A DNA stretch of 64,000 nucleotides, from NCBI RefSeq assembly GCF_900108335.1, contig NZ_FNVT01000001.1, positions 1,108,977 through 1,172,976 on the forward strand, written 5' to 3'. The notes under the pieces were generated by a model. The model was not told the origin of the DNA and ran no database searches. It saw only the letters and a program-made list of their open reading frames with translations. Origin of the DNA: Nonomuraea solani. Lineage in GTDB: Bacteria > Actinomycetota > Actinomycetes > Streptosporangiales > Streptosporangiaceae. This document shows positions 24,663-32,596 of the stretch, piece by piece (the first letter of the stretch is position 1; each line of letters begins with the position of its first letter). A program made the translations under genes and the position numbers.

Positions 24663-25085
24663 ATGGACAAGCCCACCGATCTGATCGAGTACGAGACCAT
24701 GTTGCTCGGGCAGCACCGCCACGTCGATCGCAGTGCGTACATCCTGCTCAGCCGCATCCGCATGGCGGGCATGATGTCGATCGGGCAGCTCAGTGAGGCG
24801 TTCGGGCTCGACGTCTCGACCCTCAACCGGCACACCTCGGCCCTGCTGCGCGCCGGGCTGGCCGAACGCATCGCCGACCCCGGCGGCGGCATCGCCCGCA
24901 AGTTCCGCCTCAGCGAGGCCGGTGAGCGCTATCTCGACAGTGAGCGGGCCAGGCACATCAGCGGCCTGGAGAAGGTGCTGGCCGGTTGGACGCCCGACGA
25001 GGTCGCGTCCTTCGCCGCCTATCTCAGGCGCTTCAACACCGACGTCGAACGCCTCGGCGGCCGTTCCTGGCCGCGCCCCGGCTGA
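24663..25085 (+). CDS. MarR family transcriptional regulator
   Basis: A 140-residue winged-helix protein: RSAYILLSRIRMAGMMSIGQ, then LSEAFGLDVSTLNRHTSALL and the wing RIADPGGGIARKFRLSEAGE. The ATG at 24663 (MDKPTDLIEYE) is preferred to upstream in-frame ATGs, which fall within the promoter and operator. It is predicted to control the divergent MFS exporter. Confidence 0.9.
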   Translation: MDKPTDLIEYETMLLGQHRHVDRSAYILLSRIRMAGMMSIGQLSEAFGLDVSTLNRHTSALLRAGLAERIADPGGGIARKFRLSEAGERYLDSERARHISGLEKVLAGWTPDEVASFAAYLRRFNTDVERLGGRSWPRPG

Positions 25086-25088
25086 TGG

Positions 25089-25703
25089 TCATCCCGCCGA
25101 CCTGAGCGCCTCGATGACGCTGCGCAGGTGGTCGCGCATGGCCGACTCCGCCCGGTCCTCGTCGTGGTCGCAGATCGCCTCGATGATGGCCAGGTGCTGC
25201 GGCAACGACACGGCCGCCCGGCCGGGCCGCAGGGCGAGGCGCACCTGGTGGCGGGCCAGGTGACCCCGGATCCGCTCGATGATGTCACCGGCCGCCGACT
25301 GGCCGCTGATCGCCTGGATCAGGGAGTGCAGCTCCCTGTTGCGGGCCGAGTATTCGAGCAGGTCACCGGCGGCCAGGTGCCGCCTCATGCGGTCCCCGAT
25401 CGAGCGCAGCCGCCGGGCGTCGTCACCGGTGGCCGCCGCGGCCGCCTTCGCCGCGCACAGGCCCTCGACGACCATGCGGATCTCCGTGAACTCGACGGCC
25501 TCGTCGAGGGTGATCGCCCGCACCCGGGCGCCCCGGTGCGGGATCCGCTCCACGAGCCCCTCGCTGACCAGGCCGGCGAGGGCGTTGCGGACGTGGGACC
25601 TGGACGCGCCGAGCTGCGCGCACAGGTCCGCCTCGATGAGGCGCTGGCCGGGCGCGAGGTCTCCCTCGAAGATGGCCGTACGAATGCGGTCGGCGAGGTT
25701 CAT
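25089..25703 (-). CDS. GntR/FCD family regulator of the aromatic operon
   Basis: A 204-residue regulator, last gene of the nine-gene operon. The N-terminal winged helix reads LADRIRTAIFEGDLAPGQRL, IEADLCAQLGASRSHVRNAL and GLVERIPHRGARVRAIT. The C-terminal FCD ligand domain (from about residue 75) has the usual metal-binding pattern with ARNRELHSLI and HLAIIEAI. The ATG overlaps the stop of the dehydrogenase gene (ATGA). The palindrome ATTGTCAACAAT in front of two operon genes is its probable operator, giving autoregulated induction by a pathway acid. That assignment is inference. Confidence 0.9.
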   Translation of the reverse strand: MNLADRIRTAIFEGDLAPGQRLIEADLCAQLGASRSHVRNALAGLVSEGLVERIPHRGARVRAITLDEAVEFTEIRMVVEGLCAAKAAAAATGDDARRLRSIGDRMRRHLAAGDLLEYSARNRELHSLIQAISGQSAAGDIIERIRGHLARHQVRLALRPGRAAVSLPQHLAIIEAICDHDEDRAESAMRDHLRSVIEALRSAG

Positions 25704-26470
25704 GGGCGGCCCGGCTCGTCGAGCAGGGAGGCGAGCCAGTTGCGGGAGGCTTCCATGACCCACGCGGGCCGGCCCAGCTCCGCCAGGTACGCGGCGGCGT
25801 CCTCGACCTCGTGCACCCGCCGGGCCGCGTGCTCCCTGCTGCCGTCGATCAGCCGGTCGATCAGTTGCCCGGGGTCGCCGGAGAGCTCGCCGACGATCTG
25901 GCCCCGCAGCCACTCGCGCTCCCCGGCGGCGTCGGCGGCGCTCTCGCACTCCAGCATCAGCGCGGCCAGGCCCTTCATGAACACGCTGCGCAGCAGCTTC
26001 CTGGCCGCCGCCGCGCCCGCTCCGCCGGGAATGACCTCCACGGGGACGTTCGCGGTCGCGACGAGGCCGGCGAACCTGGCGGCGCCGGTGCCGGCGGCCA
26101 GCAGCGGGGTACGCGCGCCGTGCCGTGGCACCGGCGCCAGCACCGCGACGTCGGCGAACGCGACCCCTTCCGCCGCCGCCAGCTCGGCCAGCGTGCGCTT
26201 CAGGCCGGGGGAGGCGGTGTTGAGGTCGGCGTAGACGGCCTGCTCACGGCAGCAGGGTAGCGCCTGCCGGGCGACCGACTCGGCGGCCCGCGCACCGACC
26301 AGGCTGAGGATGAGGTCCGCGCCGCCCACGGCCTCCCCGACGCTGCCCACCTGATCGTCCATGAGCCGCACGTACGGGTCGAAGCCCCGCACCTCGTAGC
26401 CGGCCTCGCGCAGGTCGCGGGCGTAGATCCGGCCGGCCTCGCCCAGCCCCAGCACCGCGATCACCGTCAT
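25700..26470 (-). CDS. NAD(P)-dependent dehydrogenase, 6PGDH-like with DUF1932
   Basis: A 256-residue beta-hydroxyacid-dehydrogenase-like protein. The Rossmann motif VLGLGEAGRIYARDL starts at residue 6. The C-terminal part PGGAGAAAARKLLRSVFMKG continues into LAALMLECE, the DUF1932 signature region. Its ATG overlaps the stop of the binding-protein gene and its stop overlaps the regulator start. In this operon it might oxidise or reduce a ring-cleavage product, analogous in position to LigC-type steps, but that is a guess. Confidence 0.85.
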   Translation of the reverse strand: MTVIAVLGLGEAGRIYARDLREAGYEVRGFDPYVRLMDDQVGSVGEAVGGADLILSLVGARAAESVARQALPCCREQAVYADLNTASPGLKRTLAELAAAEGVAFADVAVLAPVPRHGARTPLLAAGTGAARFAGLVATANVPVEVIPGGAGAAAARKLLRSVFMKGLAALMLECESAADAAGEREWLRGQIVGELSGDPGQLIDRLIDGSREHAARRVHEVEDAAAYLAELGRPAWVMEASRNWLASLLDEPGRP

Positions 26471-27489
26471 CCGGCGCCCCCGATCCGCAGCGCGGGCGGC
26501 ACGATCTGGTCGTAGGCCGGCAGGTGTTTGACCAGCCCCGTCGTGCGGTGGAAGGCGATGGCCGTGTCGAAGGACGTCCGGGTGAAGCCGATCGTCTCCG
26601 GTATTTCGGTCCGCATCAGCGCGGGCAGCTCGGTCAGCGCCTTCGGGTCGATGCCCTTGAGGTAGGCCGTCAGCATCGCCGTGATCTCGGTGGGGTCGGC
26701 CGCGTGGATGTGGCGCTGGGCACGTTCGAGGGCGCGCTGGAAGGCGGCGACCTCCTGCGGCTTCTTGTCGATGATCCGCTGCGTGGTGAACACGACGCCG
26801 TGCGCCGTCCGTTCCAGGCCGGGCACGTCGCCGGCGGCGGGGGAGATGTAGCGGGTGCCGATCCCGGCGGCCGCCGCCTGCTGGGCGATCGGCTGGAAGA
26901 AGGCGAGCGCGTCCACCCGGCCGGCCTTGAGCGCGCCCAGCGCCGACGCGGCGGTGCTGCCGAGGTTGACCAGCTCGCAGTCCGTCCTGGAGTTCATCCC
27001 GACCTTCGCGAACAGGTACGTCACCAGCGCCTCGGTCCCGCTCCCCGGCCCCGTGATGCCGATCTTCTTGCCGCGGAGGGCGCGGACGCGCTGGTCGAGC
27101 GGGTCGGACGCGGTGGCGCCGGCGAAGGACGAGCCGACCACGACGTCCACGTAGTAGCGGTCCACCAGGTTGGCCACCAGCCGGCCCTTGTCGTCGATCC
27201 TGGCCAGGTTGAGCGCGTCGGTCAGCACCCCGGCGCCCAGGTCGATGCTGCCCGACTTGAGAGCCGCCGCGACCTTGGCCCCGGTGCCGAGCCGGGGCCG
27301 TTCGCCCATCTTCACCCCCTCCTCGGTGAAATAGCCCTTCTGCTCGGCCACGAAGAGCGGGAAGAAGGCGATCGAGTTGCTGATCTGGCCGACGTTCAGC
27401 ACGCCGGGCGGCGTCGTCGAACCGCGTTGCGCGCAGCCGGTCGTCCCGACGAGCAGGGCGGTCAGGAGCACCAGGCCCAGGCGCCTCAC
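26467..27489 (-). CDS. ABC transporter substrate-binding lipoprotein (NitT/TauT type)
   Basis: A 340-residue lipoprotein: n-region VRRLG, hydrophobic core and lipobox TTGC with Cys19. The body is an NMT1/SsuA-type binding protein (FFPLFVAEQKGYFTEEGV, LRGKKIGITGPGSGTEALVT, GRVDALAFFQP). The GTG at 27489 overlaps the permease stop (GTGA). It delivers the ligand to the permease/ATPase encoded just upstream. Given the catabolic neighbours, the ligand is probably an aromatic acid. Importers of this type carry sulfonates, pyrimidines, nitrate or aromatic acids. Confidence 0.9.
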   Translation of the reverse strand: MRRLGLVLLTALLVGTTGCAQRGSTTPPGVLNVGQISNSIAFFPLFVAEQKGYFTEEGVKMGERPRLGTGAKVAAALKSGSIDLGAGVLTDALNLARIDDKGRLVANLVDRYYVDVVVGSSFAGATASDPLDQRVRALRGKKIGITGPGSGTEALVTYLFAKVGMNSRTDCELVNLGSTAASALGALKAGRVDALAFFQPIAQQAAAAGIGTRYISPAAGDVPGLERTAHGVVFTTQRIIDKKPQEVAAFQRALERAQRHIHAADPTEITAMLTAYLKGIDPKALTELPALMRTEIPETIGFTRTSFDTAIAFHRTTGLVKHLPAYDQIVPPALRIGGAG

Positions 27490-28301
27490 CGGTCCGCCCC
27501 GATCGGCTTCCACCGGCTCGCCCGCCGGTCGAGCAGCCCGACGACCAGGTTCAGCAGGGCCGCGATCACGCTCAGGACGACGAGGGTGGCGAACACCCCG
27601 GCGGTGTCGAACTGCGCCGCCGCGTCGTTGATCAGATAGCCGAGCCCCCGGTTGGAGGCCACCAGCTCGCCGATCACCGCGCCGATGAGGGCGTACGGGA
27701 TGGCGACCTTCAGCCCCGTGAGCAGCCCGGTCATCGACGACGGGATGACCACCTTGACCATGATGTCGCGCTGGTCGCCGCCCATCAGGCGCACGGCGTC
27801 GATCAGCCCGCGGTCCACCTCGCGTACGCCCGCGGCGGTGTTGAGGAAGACGAGGAAGAACACCGTCGCGGCCGCCAGCAGCACCTTCATGTGCATGCCG
27901 ATGCCGAACCAGACGATGAACAGCGGCGCCAGCGCCACCTTCGGGATCGCGTACAGCGCCATGATGAACGGGTCCAGCACCCGGTACACCGCCTGCGCCG
28001 AGGCCAGCACGAAACCGGTCACCGCGCCGGCCGCCGCGCCGAGCACGAAGCCGTACACGACCTCCTGAACGGTGATCCAGGTGTTGGACCACAGAGTCCC
28101 GTCCTGCTGCCACTGCACCAACCGGGTCCAGATGTCGCTCGGCCGGCTCGTGAACGTGATGTCGAACCAGCGCTCCGCGGTGAGCTCCCACACCACCAGC
28201 AGCCCGGCCACCAGCAGCACCCGCAGCGACCACACCGTGGCCGTGCCGCCGTGCCTGCTCCACCAGCTCCGGTCCAGGCTCACCGTCTGTACGGCGGTCA
28301 T
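27486..28301 (-). CDS. ABC transporter permease (SsuC/TauC type)
   Basis: A 271-residue inner-membrane permease with six predicted helices. The EAA-type loop facing the ATPase reads GLIDAVRLMGGDQRDIMVKV followed by VIPSSMTGLL. The N-terminal VWELTAERWFD and the ALYAIPKVALAPLFIVWFGI segment are typical of NitT/TauT permeases. ATG 28301 overlaps the ATPase stop (ATGA). Confidence 0.92.
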   Translation of the reverse strand: MTAVQTVSLDRSWWSRHGGTATVWSLRVLLVAGLLVVWELTAERWFDITFTSRPSDIWTRLVQWQQDGTLWSNTWITVQEVVYGFVLGAAAGAVTGFVLASAQAVYRVLDPFIMALYAIPKVALAPLFIVWFGIGMHMKVLLAAATVFFLVFLNTAAGVREVDRGLIDAVRLMGGDQRDIMVKVVIPSSMTGLLTGLKVAIPYALIGAVIGELVASNRGLGYLINDAAAQFDTAGVFATLVVLSVIAALLNLVVGLLDRRASRWKPIGADR

Positions 28302-29065
28302 CGCGCTCCCTCCCGCAGGGCCTCGGTCAGCTCGCGGTGCAGCGCCACGAAGCCCGGGTCCACGCGCAGCTCGTCGGCGTCCCTGGGCCTGGGCAGGTCG
28401 ATCGGCCGGTCCAGCACGATGCGGCCGACCCGGCCGAGCACGACCACGCGGTCGCCGAGCAGCAGCGCCTCCTCGATGTCGTGGGTCACGAACACCACGG
28501 TCTGCCCGCTCTCCTCCCACAGCCGCAGCAGCTCGGCCTGCAGGTCGTGGCGGAGCTGGGCGTCGAGCGCGCCGAACGGCTCGTCCATCAGCAGCGTCTC
28601 CGGGTCGCCGGCCAGCATCCTGGCCAGGCTGACCCGCCGCCGCATGCCGCCGGACAGCTCGCGCGGGTAGTGCCGCTCGAACCCTTCGAGTCCGACCTTC
28701 GCGATCAGCTCGGCCGCGCGTTCCGCGCGGCGCCGGGCGGGCACGCCGGCGATCTCCATGGGCAGCTCGACGTTCCTGGTGACGCTGCGCCAGGGCATGA
28801 GCGTGTCGGACTGGGTGAGGTAGCCCATCTCGGTACGCGGCCCGGCGACCGGCTCGTCCCGGTAGGTGACCGTGCCCGACGTCGGCGTGGTCAGCCCGGC
28901 CAGCAGGTTGAGCATCGTCGACTTGCCGCACCCGCTGCGCCCGAGCACGCTGACGAAGCCGCCCTCGGCGATTTCGAGGTCGAAGTCGCGCAGCGCCACG
29001 ATGCCGACGTCGTCCTTGACGAACTGCTTGGTCAGCCCGCCCACCTTGAGCACCGTGGCGTTCAT
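28298..29065 (-). CDS. ABC transporter ATP-binding protein (SsuB/TauB type)
   Basis: A 255-residue ATPase. Walker A GRSGCGKST at residues 42-50, Q-loop near Gln85 (YLTQSDTLMPW), signature LSGGM at 137-141, Walker B LLMDEPF at 158-164 and the switch histidine in FVTHDIEEALLLGDRV. The GYLTQSD.LMPWR pattern is specific to nitrate/taurine-type importers. The ATG at 29065 overlaps the stop of the amidohydrolase gene, fixing its place in the operon. Confidence 0.93.
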   Translation of the reverse strand: MNATVLKVGGLTKQFVKDDVGIVALRDFDLEIAEGGFVSVLGRSGCGKSTMLNLLAGLTTPTSGTVTYRDEPVAGPRTEMGYLTQSDTLMPWRSVTRNVELPMEIAGVPARRRAERAAELIAKVGLEGFERHYPRELSGGMRRRVSLARMLAGDPETLLMDEPFGALDAQLRHDLQAELLRLWEESGQTVVFVTHDIEEALLLGDRVVVLGRVGRIVLDRPIDLPRPRDADELRVDPGFVALHRELTEALREGAR

Positions 29066-29982
29066 TCGGCACCGGCCAGCCGGCGGGAGTTGCCGACGGC
29101 CATGGTCCTGATGTCCTTGTCGGTGAAGCCCTCCGCCAGCAGCCGGTCGGCGAGCAGGGCGAGGCCGTCCTCCACGGGCGGGTTGAACGGCTGGCCGAGG
29201 TCGCTGGAGAGCACGGAGTGCTCGGGGCCGACGGCTTCGATGTGCTCGAACCAGGTCCGCCAGGACACCTTGCCGCTGTGGGGGGTGGTGAAGCAGCGTT
29301 CGAGCAGGGCGCCCTTGGCGGCGAGCGCGCGCTGCCGCTCGACCGCGACGCGCTGGGAGGTGAACTCCGGGTGGGTGATCACGATGCGGCGCACGCCCTC
29401 TGTGGCGGCGGCGTCCACGACGACGTCGATCTCGTCCGCGCTGAGGTGGCCGGTGGCCAGCGTCATGTCGTGCTTGGCGATCAGGCGCAGCACCTGCCGG
29501 GTGCGGTCCAGGACGCCGCCGCCGGGCCCGAGCACGTCCACGGGATCGGCCGCGATGCCCTCCTCCCGCAGCTCGTCCTGCAGGCGGGCCCACATGGGCG
29601 GCGTGGCGCCCTCGGGGTCGGTGGCGGTGCAGGCGCGCTGGTTGGCGCTGTCCACCGTGGGCAGCCACACGACCTGGGCGCCGCTACGGGCGGCGATCTC
29701 GACGGCGATCGGGTTCATGCCGCCGACGGCGGCGTTCAGGGTGATCGCGCCGACCGCGCCGAAGCCGGGCACCGCCGCCCGCACGACGGCGGCCCGCTCC
29801 GCTGTGGGGACATAGTGCGACTTGAGGACGAACCCGGCGAGCCCCACCTCGGTGAAGCGCGTCGCGAGGGCGAGGTCGTCGATCCGTCGGCGCATCACGT
29901 CGGGGGCGACGTGGATGTGGATGTCGTACGCGTCCGCGACCAGTTCGCGGGCGCGGCGGGAAGGCTGGGGATGGTCTGGCAT
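29062..29982 (-). CDS. DUF6282 amidohydrolase-superfamily protein
   Basis: A 306-residue TIM-barrel hydrolase. The metal motif DIHIHVAP (His22, His24) starts the barrel; later candidate ligands are TGHLSADE, IVITHPEF and SSDLGQP, the Asp position of the superfamily. It resembles the DUF6282 family; PDC lactonase (LigI) belongs to the same superfamily, so a lactone or hydrolytic step on a ring-cleavage product is a reasonable hypothesis. ATG 29982 is preferred because GGGAG precedes it; ATG 30000 abuts the operator. It is separated from the dioxygenase gene by 54 bases containing a second copy of the operator palindrome. Confidence 0.8.
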   Translation of the reverse strand: MPDHPQPSRRARELVADAYDIHIHVAPDVMRRRIDDLALATRFTEVGLAGFVLKSHYVPTAERAAVVRAAVPGFGAVGAITLNAAVGGMNPIAVEIAARSGAQVVWLPTVDSANQRACTATDPEGATPPMWARLQDELREEGIAADPVDVLGPGGGVLDRTRQVLRLIAKHDMTLATGHLSADEIDVVVDAAATEGVRRIVITHPEFTSQRVAVERQRALAAKGALLERCFTTPHSGKVSWRTWFEHIEAVGPEHSVLSSDLGQPFNPPVEDGLALLADRLLAEGFTDKDIRTMAVGNSRRLAGAE

Positions 29983-30000
29983 GCCTGTCTCCCAAAACAA

Positions 30001-30012
30001 ATTGTCAACAAT
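30001..30012. promoter_or_regulatory. GntR operator copy 2 (internal)
   Basis: ATTGTCAACAAT, identical in all 12 bases to the site in front of the operon's first gene. It lies 18 bases upstream of the amidohydrolase ATG, between two operon genes. Confidence 0.75.
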
Positions 30013-30036
30013 ATCGGCGACGAGCGTCTAGGCATC

Positions 30037-30984
30037 TCAGGGAGGGGTGCCGTGGGTGTGGAAGGATTCGATGGTCTTCAGCCCCCACGCCTGCCCCTTG
30101 GCGCGCTCGGCCTCCGTCCAGGTGATCAGCGGCCAGTCGGGGGCGAGCACCAGCCGGGTCAGCGGGTTGCACAGCTCCATGCGGTTGCCGCCGGGCTCGT
30201 AGACGTACAGGAAGAACGTCTGCTGGATGGCGTGTTTGTGCGGGCCCGTCTCGATGTGCACGCCGTTGTCCAGGCACAGGTCGGCGGCGCGCAGGATGTC
30301 GTCGCGGCTGTCGGTGGCGAACGCGATGTGGTGCAGGCGCCCGCGCCGGCCCGACCGGTCCTCGGTGTGGACCAGGTCGTAGGACTTGCTGGAGAAGGTC
30401 AGCCAGCGGGCGGCGATCCGGCCGGAGTCGAGCATGATCTGCTCGGTGGGGCGGGCGCCGAGCAGGTCCTGCGCGAACGCGGCTTCCAGGGCGACGTCGG
30501 CGGCCAGGTAGTTGACGTGGTCGAGGCGGCGCACGCCGACGCCGTGGCCGGGCTTGGCCTGGGGCTGGTTCTTCAGCCCTGGGCGCAGCTCGGGCGGCGC
30601 CTCGTACCACTCGCTCTCCCAGTAGAGGGCGATCTCGTGGCCGTCGGGGGCGTGGGTGACGTACAGGGGGCCGAGACCCGGCTCGTCCTCCTCCCATTTG
30701 CCCGGTAGGCCGGCCTCTCGCAGGGCCTTGACCCGGGCGTGCAGCGCCTGCTCGCTGGAGGCCCGCAGCGCCGTCCGGCCGAGGCCGGAGGTCTCGTGCG
30801 CGGTGAGGACGAGGCTGTGGTGCTCGTAGTCGTCCCACGTGCGCAGATAGACCGAGTCGCCCGAGCGGCCGTTCTCGGTCAGGCCCAGGATCCGGGTGAA
30901 GAACCACAGGCTGCGGTCGGGGTCGGGGGTGCGGAGATGGACGTGGCCGAGATGGGCGATGTCCCCTGACGGCGGTCCGGTCAA
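30037..30984 (-). CDS. VOC-family (type I) extradiol ring-cleavage dioxygenase
   Basis: A 315-residue two-module VOC protein in the catechol 2,3-dioxygenase class. Fe(II) ligands expected from the family are present in the C-terminal module: His156 (RRLDHVNYLA), His219 (RLHHIAFAT) and Glu270 (GNRMELCNP). The N-terminal module begins HLGHVHLRTPDPDRSLWFF. It should cut a catecholic ring next to a hydroxyl. The start is a TTG overlapping the aldolase stop (TTGA); no better start exists nearby. It acts with the GalB-like and GalC-like products of the two genes before it. Confidence 0.88.
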   Translation of the reverse strand: MTGPPSGDIAHLGHVHLRTPDPDRSLWFFTRILGLTENGRSGDSVYLRTWDDYEHHSLVLTAHETSGLGRTALRASSEQALHARVKALREAGLPGKWEEDEPGLGPLYVTHAPDGHEIALYWESEWYEAPPELRPGLKNQPQAKPGHGVGVRRLDHVNYLAADVALEAAFAQDLLGARPTEQIMLDSGRIAARWLTFSSKSYDLVHTEDRSGRRGRLHHIAFATDSRDDILRAADLCLDNGVHIETGPHKHAIQQTFFLYVYEPGGNRMELCNPLTRLVLAPDWPLITWTEAERAKGQAWGLKTIESFHTHGTPP

Positions 30985-31691
30985 GGCGCCGTTCCGTCCC
31001 GGTCGTACTCGTCGGCCGTCAGGTAGCGGACGCCGAGCCGGGTGAGGGTGTCGCGCAGGCCATAACGGTCGAGGCCGAGCTCGCCCTCGGCGAAGGCCGC
31101 GCGGCTGGCCTCCTCCTTCGCGGTACGCGCCGCGGCGGCCTTGACGGCCGTGGCGACCTGGTCACGGGGTACGCACATCACCCCGTCGTCGTCGGCCAGG
31201 ATCGCGTCACCGGCCTTGACCACCTGGCCGCCGAGCACCACGGGCACGTTCACCGAGCCCGCGCTGGCCTTGACGGTGCCCTGCGCGCACACGGCCGCCG
31301 ACCACACCGGGAACCCCATCGTGCGCAGTTCCTCGGTGTCGCGTACCCCGGTGGTCGTCACCAGCCCGCGCATCCCGCGCCGGTGCAGCGCCGTCGCGAA
31401 CAGCTCCCCGAACAGGCCGTCGGTGCACGGCGACGTGGTCGTGACCACCAGCAGGTCTCCCTCGCGGCACTGCTCGACCGCCGCGTGGACCATGAGGTTG
31501 TCGCCGGGCCAGCACAGCACGGTGACCGCCGTGCCGCTGACGCGCACGCCCCGCTGGATGGGACGCAGGTCCGGGCCGAGGCTGCCGGTCCGGCCGAGGG
31601 CCTCGTGCACGGTGGCCACGCCGTAGCCGGCCAGCGCCGCGACCGCGGCGGCGTCCGCCCTGGGCGCGCCGGTGACGATCACGCCACTCAC
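30981..31691 (-). CDS. RraA-family aldolase (HMG/CHA aldolase-like)
   Basis: A 236-residue protein of the RraA/MenG-like fold. The aldolase motif G-X20-R-D-X2-E/D is visible as LVTTTGVRDTEEL, which separates HMG/CHA aldolases from regulatory RraA. ILADDDGVMCVPRDQ is the other family signature. GalC/LigK-type members split 4-carboxy-4-hydroxy-2-oxoadipate into pyruvate and oxaloacetate. The GTG at 31691 overlaps the PIG-L stop (GTGA). Its pairing with a GalB-like hydratase strongly suggests the same lower pathway. Confidence 0.85.
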   Translation of the reverse strand: MSGVIVTGAPRADAAAVAALAGYGVATVHEALGRTGSLGPDLRPIQRGVRVSGTAVTVLCWPGDNLMVHAAVEQCREGDLLVVTTTSPCTDGLFGELFATALHRRGMRGLVTTTGVRDTEELRTMGFPVWSAAVCAQGTVKASAGSVNVPVVLGGQVVKAGDAILADDDGVMCVPRDQVATAVKAAAARTAKEEASRAAFAEGELGLDRYGLRDTLTRLGVRYLTADEYDRDGTAP

Positions 31692-32416
31692 GCCAGCACC
31701 CCCGTCACCTGCGGGTAGGGACGCATGTAGGCCTCGCCGTACGTGGTGTGCGGCAGCCCCAGGTTGGGCCCGGCGTTGCGCTTGAGCTGCACCCCGCGCC
31801 GTACGGCCAGGTCGGTGTAGTAGTCCCACAGGTGCCGCTGCGCGGGCAGGCACTCCATGGCCTTGCGCTTGGTGTCGAAGACCTCGGTGATGTCGAGCAG
31901 CACCTGCGGTACGAAGCCGCACATCTCGGGCTGGTGGGGCTCGAAGAAGAACACCGGCGGCGCTCCGAGCGGCTCGCCCTCCGCCGGATAGCCGATCGCC
32001 TGGGCCAGCACCCGGGCCTGCAGCGCCATGCGCGCCGCCGCCGGATGGTCCCCGTTGTACGGATCCTCCAGCGGATGCGTGAGCACCACACTCGGCCGCG
32101 TCTCCCGGAAGACCCGGACCAGCTCGTCGGTGAGCTCCGGCGTCTCCCGCAGCGGATAGTCACCGGCGTCCAGGAACACGATGCCGGCCCCCAGAGCCGC
32201 GGCGGCCCGCTCGGCCTCGCCGCGCCGGAGCCGTTTGATCTCGTCGAGCGACTTGCCCTCGCGCCAGGCCTTGGCGGACTCGCCGCGCTCGCCGTAGGAC
32301 AGGCAGACGATGGTCACGCGCTCGCCCCGCGCGGCGGCCAGGGCGATCGCCCCGCCCGCGCGCCAGACGAAATCGCCCGCGTGCGCGCTGACGACCAGGG
32401 TGGATGGGTCGGTCAC
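31688..32416 (-). CDS. PIG-L/LmbE-like protein, GalB-type hydratase candidate
   Basis: A 242-residue zinc protein. The family AHPDD motif is AHAGD (His12, Asp15) and the third ligand is His124 in NGDHPAA. The stretches SAHAGDFVWRAGGAIAL and LSYGERGESAKAW resemble 4-oxalomesaconate hydratase GalB more than sugar deacetylases (from memory, no search). It would hydrate 4-oxalomesaconate before the aldolase step. First gene of the operon, GTG start with GGGAG upstream. A promoter with TTGACA and TAGCCT is overlapped by the operator. Confidence 0.85.
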   Translation of the reverse strand: MTDPSTLVVSAHAGDFVWRAGGAIALAAARGERVTIVCLSYGERGESAKAWREGKSLDEIKRLRRGEAERAAAALGAGIVFLDAGDYPLRETPELTDELVRVFRETRPSVVLTHPLEDPYNGDHPAAARMALQARVLAQAIGYPAEGEPLGAPPVFFFEPHQPEMCGFVPQVLLDITEVFDTKRKAMECLPAQRHLWDYYTDLAVRRGVQLKRNAGPNLGLPHTTYGEAYMRPYPQVTGVLA

Positions 32417-32452
32417 GTTGCTTCTCCCGCCTCTCCTGAAGACTGCCCGACG

Positions 32453-32486
32453 AGGCTAAAATGATGGCCACAAGATTGTCAACAAT
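32453..32486 (-). promoter_or_regulatory. Aromatic-operon promoter with GntR operator copy 1
   Basis: On the minus strand, TTGACA (32477-32482) and TAGCCT (32453-32458) are separated by 18 bases. The palindrome ATTGT-CA-ACAAT (32475-32486) covers the -35 box, the expected geometry for repression. A degenerate neighbour ATTCT-GTTG-AGAAT follows at 32484-32497. The remainder of 32417-32596 holds the leader and the divergent promoter. Confidence 0.75.
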
Positions 32487-32596
32487 TCTGTTGAGAATAT
32501 TGGCGACACGAGCACCCTTCCCGCTGGACGCGGTACGGTTCTCGTAGGTTTCCCTGGAAGTCTCTTTTCCCTACCAAAGTTGTGGGATAATTGAGC

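Noticed and set aside
23108..24796. A 562-codon plus-strand frame antisense to the MFS exporter
   Set aside because: Low-complexity His/Gln/Arg/Asp composition and no ribosome site. The minus strand encodes a clear 14-helix transporter.
24629..24956. Small minus-strand frames opposite the MarR gene at 24.7-25.0 kb
   Set aside because: They lack ribosome sites and their translations are shadows. The MarR winged helix on the plus strand accounts for the sequence.
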